A stretch of DNA of 64,000 nucleotides from Zygnema cylindricum (taxonomy: Eukaryota; Streptophyta; Zygnematophyceae; Zygnematales; Zygnemataceae), in assembly GCA_037447655.1 (NCBI GenBank), contig JBBHKE010001305.1, positions 124,001 through 188,000 on the forward strand, read 5' to 3'. The position numbers were made by a program, and so were the translations under genes. Below the pieces are notes generated by a model that saw nothing but the letters and a program-made list of their open reading frames with translations, was not told the DNA's origin and did no database searches. Shown in pieces: positions 59,151-64,000 of this stretch. Each line of letters opens with the position of its first letter. Positions within the stretch are counted from its first letter, which is position 1.

Positions 59151-60734
59151 TAAAATATAAAATAAAAATATTACCTTTCTTATTCAGTTTTTATTCTTAT
59201 TTTAGTCTTTCCATTTTCCTTCCACTTTATCTTTCGTTTTCTGTTTTGCTTCTCAGTTTGGTGTTAGAACAAAAATCTAAAAGACAAAAATATATAAAAA
59301 AACATTATTTTCAATATAAAATCCATCTTTTCATTTCTATATTTTCTTCCGCCTATTTTTGATTTGGTTTTTTTCCCCTTGTTTTTTCTTTCTACAAGTT
59401 TCATTCCACTTTCTCTCTATTTTTTCTTTCGCTTTCAGTTTTGCCTTGGGAAAATATATTATAAAAATAATTTAATTTATAAATTTTATTTTATAAAAAA
59501 AAAAAAACACAGTTTGTTTTTGTTTTTTGTTTTATTCTTTTATGCTTACAATCCTTGTCCTTATATCTTGTTGCCACTCTATTTCTAGTCTGCAGATTTA
59601 GGTCTGATTTTGTGTCAGATTTTAAGGGTTAATCTGCGGAATTAGGGTTTGGCCACAGATTTAGGGTTTGGGCCACAGATTTCGGGTTTGGGCGGATTTA
59701 GGGTTTATTTTTTGGAATTCTTAACCCTAGGTCAGCATATTACCATCACTTGGTCGCAGATTTTTGATTTTTGCAGCGTGGTATTAGGGTTTGGGAAACC
59801 TTTTTGCCCAATTTTATCGCACTTTGTGTTTTATTTTGAACTTTTCTCAATATTTCTTATCTTTTTTTCCTTTAGTGCAACTTCCTTTTGCTGGCTAGTT
59901 GATGTTTGGTTTGTGGTGGATTTGATATTCTCTTTCTTTATCCTTTGCCAAATTTAATCATTCATAAAACCTAGCAAAGTAAAAATATATCTTCATATAT
60001 ATTAGATTTGCACGAATTATAACATATAATTATCATTGTTTTATAGTTGGGTATAGCGTGGCATAGCGCTTATACGCGTACCCTAGCAGGATACTAATTG
60101 CCTGGGTGTTTAGTGGTGGTCCTGGGTACGATTATTCAGAACCGAGGCGGGTCACGTTCCTGAGGACTCTACAAAATTTGACTTGCTTCAACCAAGTCCG
60201 GTTCACTTTTAATACTCACCAGAGTATTAAAAGTGTTTGTAAGTATCCCGATACCTTGCGGGTACAAGAGCATCACGATATAGTGTGGACACTCGTGTAG
60301 AGTGATCGGTGTGGATTGGTTATATTACGAACGTTTCTTGTTGAGCATTTGCATTTTCCTTGCTTTCTTTGCATGCTATCTGGCCGTGAATGGCCTTGAG
60401 TTTCCCTGTGACTGTCTGGATTGGATTTTGTTTCATAGATCTCGCCGTGGGTGGCACTGTTTAGACAATTTTCTGTCTGTGCCGCTGTAGATCTGAACCG
60501 AAAGGTGCCTCGATAGTTCTCTGTTTGTTTTTATAGATCTGGCCATTCGGCCTTGCCCCATTGTTTGCAGGGTAGAGGTTTTGGTATTCCGGCTTCTTGC
60601 TAGATCTGACCACCGGGTCTTGATAGAAACTTCGTTTGTTAACTTGTCTTTTGTGGTTTGGCCTTCCATTTAACGCACCTCGATTAGGCCATTCCGTTCT
60701 TTCATAGTCATAATTGAGGGTTTTCTCTTCGTTT
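59151..60734 (+). other. Leader of element D2
   Basis: AT-rich first part, then TTTAGGGTTTGG repeats (59640-59710) and a GC-richer part sharing TAGATCTGGCCNTNCGGCCTTGCCC blocks with the D1 leader (43430-43560, minus). No gene is seen. It is the untranslated region before gag. Confidence 0.55.
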
Positions 60735-62112
60735 ATGCCCAGAGATTGGGATAACTTACGTTATCAATCGGGATCTATCCGCGGCGGGACAGTTTTCCGT
60801 CCACCGCAGTTCCATCTTTCTAGTTTTTCTGAGTCTACGAACGCACCAGTTTCTGTTGCGACCGCTAGATATCCGTCAGTTCGGTCAATATTAACCACAG
60901 TCTCACCATTATCCTCGGTTTCCTCTAGGTCATACCTAGATAAAACCGAAGAAGACTTTTCAGAGGAAATCTTTTCTCATCCACTTACATTTCAATTTCC
61001 GGTTCGTCCAAATTTGGAACAACCGGTGTATCCTCCTTTTGACGACATGGCCTCCTCCTCAGAGGGATCTATGGGCAAGATGCAATTTTGTTTCTTTGGA
61101 TTGAAGGATACCATGTCCTTATCTCATTTTCCCATGCTTTATAACACAGAAATGAGTGGCTTAGCCTTCCGATATCAAGATCGGTTCGACCTTAGGGTCT
61201 CTTTCTCTCTCCTCGGTCGATACCAATGCGGTTCGGCTCTCACTTTATACACACGGAAGTATGAGAGTATCTATCAAATGAGAGAGCACTCTCCACCTTT
61301 TGCGGTACTTCCAGCTCTTTCCGGCCAGGTAGAAATTCCCTACCAGGCAGTTGTTCCAGCAGTATTGGACGTTAATGGGGATGAGCTATATCCAACCATC
61401 CCCGAGATTCCTCGACAGTATACTGTGGCTGCCCGTGCGGTAGTTCCAGCTAGATCGGGAGGATTAATTCTTTTACGTGACTTGCTATCGATCATGTTCG
61501 ATCTTCTTCAAGAAGAATACCAGATTCAAAATCCAGATCAGGTTAAAGAGTTGATGAACTTCAGACGTAGGCCAGGTGAGACTGCCCTTGCTTTACGAGC
61601 TAGAATGGAAACGCTTCGGGAAGCATTATTAGACCTTATGTCCGATGCAGAGGCTGTCCAAAAATTCGTGGGACAGTTTCCTCCTCAATTGAAAATATTC
61701 ATTCAGACTCATTTCAGTCAAACATACGGGCTGAAATTTACCTTTCAGCAAGCGGTTGAATATGCGGTTAGGTAGAGATGCAATCGTCGTGGTGGGATAC
61801 TCATAACAATCCCGAATCTCAAAGAAACCAATTTAACCAATCCCCACCACCTCTGAGGAACCCGTGGCCTCCTAATAGGCCTCCAAAGACGTCGGCCATG
61901 GGAAACCCGCCATTTAATTCCGAAGACCGATTGTGTTTCTAATGTGGAAACACGGGGCATGATGCCCCCATGTGCCCAGATAAGTCGGCCACATGCACTC
62001 ATTGCCAACAGAAGGGACATTACGTCCACCGCTGCCATGTTAAAGACCCTAATTTTTCATATCAGAATCAGATTCAGAACGGTGGAATTCCTGCCTGATC
62101 TGCCAAGCTAGT
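60735..62112 (+). pseudogene. Element D2 gag (interrupted by a solo LTR)
   Basis: ATG 60735 opens MPRDWDNLRYQSGS. The frame is uninterrupted to TAG at 61773-61775. It contains MASSSEGSMGKMQFCF (about 61047), FRYQDRFDLRVSFSLLGR (about 61168) and LRARMETLREALLDL (about 61600), the same order as D1. In another frame the match continues through WWDTHNNP to two zinc knuckles. The first has a stop in place of the residue between its Cys pair (CF*CGNTGHDAPMC, about 61940) and the second is intact (CTHCQQKGHYVHRC, about 61998). The frame is then cut by the LTR inserted at 62113. Confidence 0.8.
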
Positions 62113-63480
62113 TGTTGTTCATACCCCTTTTCAGCCATGAATGTACCCTCGGAAGCACCACAGACTACCCCAAAACAGCCTCCTTTGATTCCACTCAGAA
62201 TTCTATAGAAAAACCAAACCAAGCTGAAACTACTCAACTAGATACTTATTAGGCCACTAAGTATTCCCACCAATTTTCATATAACAATACCATACAGAAA
62301 AATCACAACACTCAGTCAAAGTTGCAGAAAAACAGCCTGCCAGAACTTTGATAAATCTGACCAACTTCACAATGGAGCCCCAAGAAAACCAGACATAAAA
62401 TAGGTCTGAAAATTTGCCACAATATTACTAATACAAGGAAGAACACACATGCAAAATTTCAGATAATTCTGCCAATAAATCTGAGAGAAATCCTCAGTTG
62501 AAATTCCCAAAAAGGAGCAGAAAACAGTTTCTGTCCACAAAGTTCCTAAGTCTAAAAATGACTAAGTCCTACACTACTCCGCCAATCGCTATTAGAGTCA
62601 AGGATTAAATAGCGTCAAAAAATAATTAGCGTTATTGATTCTAATTTAGTGCCTGAGACGTGGCAGATTATGGTCCACTTACTTAAATAGCATTATTAAT
62701 TCTATTTCAGGTTTTGGGGTCAAAATTTAGGGGCACTGAATTGGCGTTATTTACTCTAATAGCGATTGGCAGTGTACAGCTTACTACTAACTGTACGGAG
62801 GCATACCAGCCGTACGTAACCCGAATACTTTGTGACGTGTCAGAATTAATTGATCTACACTAAGACCTAATACACATAGGACAAAACATTGTTGCAAATA
62901 TTTACAAACCTTTCGAATTTCATCGAACGAATCTGAACCGTCCAGAATAAATATCATGTGATGGACGCGATTTCGCGTCCCTCACCGAAATGACCAAACT
63001 GACAGCGCCGCTACAGCCTTAAGAATTTTGTCAAACGAATCTTGACCGTCCAAAATAAATATAATGTGATGGACGCGATTTCGCGTCCCTCACCAAAATG
63101 ATCATCAAACTGATGGCGCTGCCGTCCGTAGCTCTTATTCGGCATTCTTGATGTCGTGACGTGTGGTCACATAATCCACTTGACGAACTGACGTCACCTC
63201 ATCCAAATTAGTCCGTATCGACGGCGTACATTTTCAAAATATTCCAAATCGGATCGCTTTGCGATCCGCCATACATTTGCATATTCCATACCTTTCCTTA
63301 CGTTTCGTTCGCGCCACTCAAATAATTACGTACATCCCAAAACAATTAGTACCATTACACCCCCAATTCGCAAATCAATTCGAACCTCCACAGTAAATCA
63401 AGATAGTATTAGAGTACTCACGAAACATTATGTACGCACGAAACGACACGCACGCACGAAACTAACTTTTCAAACTAACA
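62113..63480 (-). mobile_element. Solo LTR of the element A family inside D2 gag
   Basis: On the minus strand it starts TGTTAGTTTGAAAAG (63480) and ends TATGAACAACA (62113). The 5-bp target duplication CTAGT is identical on both sides (62108-62112, 63481-63485). It matches the element A LTRs in order (TTCGTGCG, GTGGAGGTTCGAA, GCGGATCGC, GGTATGCCTCCGTAC, GCAACTTTGAC, TTCATGGCTGAA). It is 1368 bp against 1.1 kb, mostly because of a 203-bp MITE inside. It contains no internal element sequence, so it is a product of LTR-LTR recombination. Confidence 0.9.
62572..62774. mobile_element. MITE nested in the solo LTR
   Basis: The termini carry GCCAATCGCTATTAGAGT in inverted orientation. TA lies outside both ends (62570-62571, 62775-62776). 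Compared with the LTRs at 45160 and 48765, the sequence on either side (TTAGTAGTAAGCTGTA / GTAGGACTTA on the minus strand) is continuous without it, which confirms insertion into the LTR. No ORF. Confidence 0.85.
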
Positions 63481-64000
63481 CTAGTCACTCCTCCTACGGA
63501 GACCGAGAAAGAGGCGACTCCACCTAAGATCTCTCGACGAGAGAGGGAAAAGGCCAAGTTACAAGTCATGATGGCCGCCATGGTGAAAGAGCAATTTGCT
63601 GCCTTCATGGCCAAAATGAAACCCCAATTCACGGGGATGGCGAGGACAGTCATCCACATGCCATCGTTGGCCGGCCGAATCCTCCAGGATTCTACTGTCC
63701 AACAACGGGTAGCTACTTTTGATAAGGGCTCGCCTGATCACAATCGGGACGGTAAATTCCCGAATTCCCGTCTTCCACTTTCTTTCGAGAAAGAATCTCT
63801 CTCACCTCTACCAGATACAACTTCCTCCATTGTGGCTGAAGCTCTCACCATTCTGGATAGTACCATACATGATGCACATCGAGTCAATGAACGGCTAAGC
63901 ATCCTTTCTACCATGATTGATAAAGCCCCCAAGGCCTCTCCCTTTTCTAATGAGGTTCCCAAAGCCTCTCCCGTTGTTGATGAGTTCGCTGCAGCCGCCG
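63481..64000 (+). pseudogene. Element D2 gag-protease continued, runs off the window
   Basis: Open in one frame from 63481 to the window end (about 173 codons). It matches the D1 linker before the protease: REREKAKLQ, MMAAMVKEQFAAFMAKMKPQ (about 63568), GMARTVIHMPSLAG and LSFEKESLSPLPDT. One further piece, KASPFSNEVPKASP, is a local duplication relative to D1. The protease itself would lie beyond the window. Confidence 0.8.

Noticed and set aside
60714-60734. Start of D2 gag at 60714.
   Set aside because: That codon is TTG. The first ATG in frame is 60735, directly before the region shared with D1.

Overview
The window looks like nuclear DNA from a plant-lineage eukaryote. The evidence is one multi-exon gene with short GT-AG introns, Ty1/copia-type and gag-CCHC-protease LTR retrotransposons, AAACCCTAAA-type motifs in an element leader, hAT and TA-flanked MITE-like elements, and long stretches of AT-rich DNA without genes. 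I cannot name the lineage. There is no bacterial-style operon and no CRISPR array. I accept one host gene. Nearly all other coding signal belongs to decayed transposable elements.

Layout. 1-14.2 kb is intergenic DNA built from mobile elements: two copies of a ~2 kb dispersed repeat, a ~6.3 kb element with long inverted ends flanked by TA, two short hAT-type elements (7032-7764 and 12288-13098) each with a perfect 8-bp target duplication, and smaller MITEs. 14.2-24.2 kb is the neighbourhood of a MATE-family transporter gene on the minus strand. I resolved it by hand into eight exons (16210-20679; 652 residues; every intron GT-AG with phases that fit). 24.2-27.9 kb is intergenic, with a MITE, a twinned (TA)n microsatellite and minisatellites.

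27.9-64 kb is a retrotransposon graveyard. It opens with a small minus-strand LTR element carrying an unrecognised ORF (27900 to about 29880). Next come two copia RNase H remnants with their 3' LTRs (about 29.97-33.2 kb), then two long near-identical direct repeats (33377-35039 and 38706-40341) on either side of a deleted copia derivative, then a minus-strand gag-protease pseudogene (40572-43424). The last part is a nest. A plus-strand copia element (gag-pol in three blocks, 49264-57886) is split by an LTR element in its leader (44557-49263), by another in its integrase (51125-55470), and by a plus-strand gag-protease element from 57887. That last element is itself split by a solo LTR (62113-63480), which holds a MITE (62572-62774).

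Most notable: (i) several copia-type elements carry a primer-binding site matching the anticodon arm of initiator tRNA-Met, the half-tRNA priming known from Drosophila copia, and their gag reading frame appears to begin inside the LTR and read through this site; (ii) the LTRs of one copia lineage carry an antisense tRNA-like module with a box-B motif and a T-run; (iii) a 150-bp duplication at an exon boundary of the MATE gene makes a potential 40-nt poison exon. All LTR elements seen are broken. Boundaries were read by eye and may be off by some bases where marked approximate.
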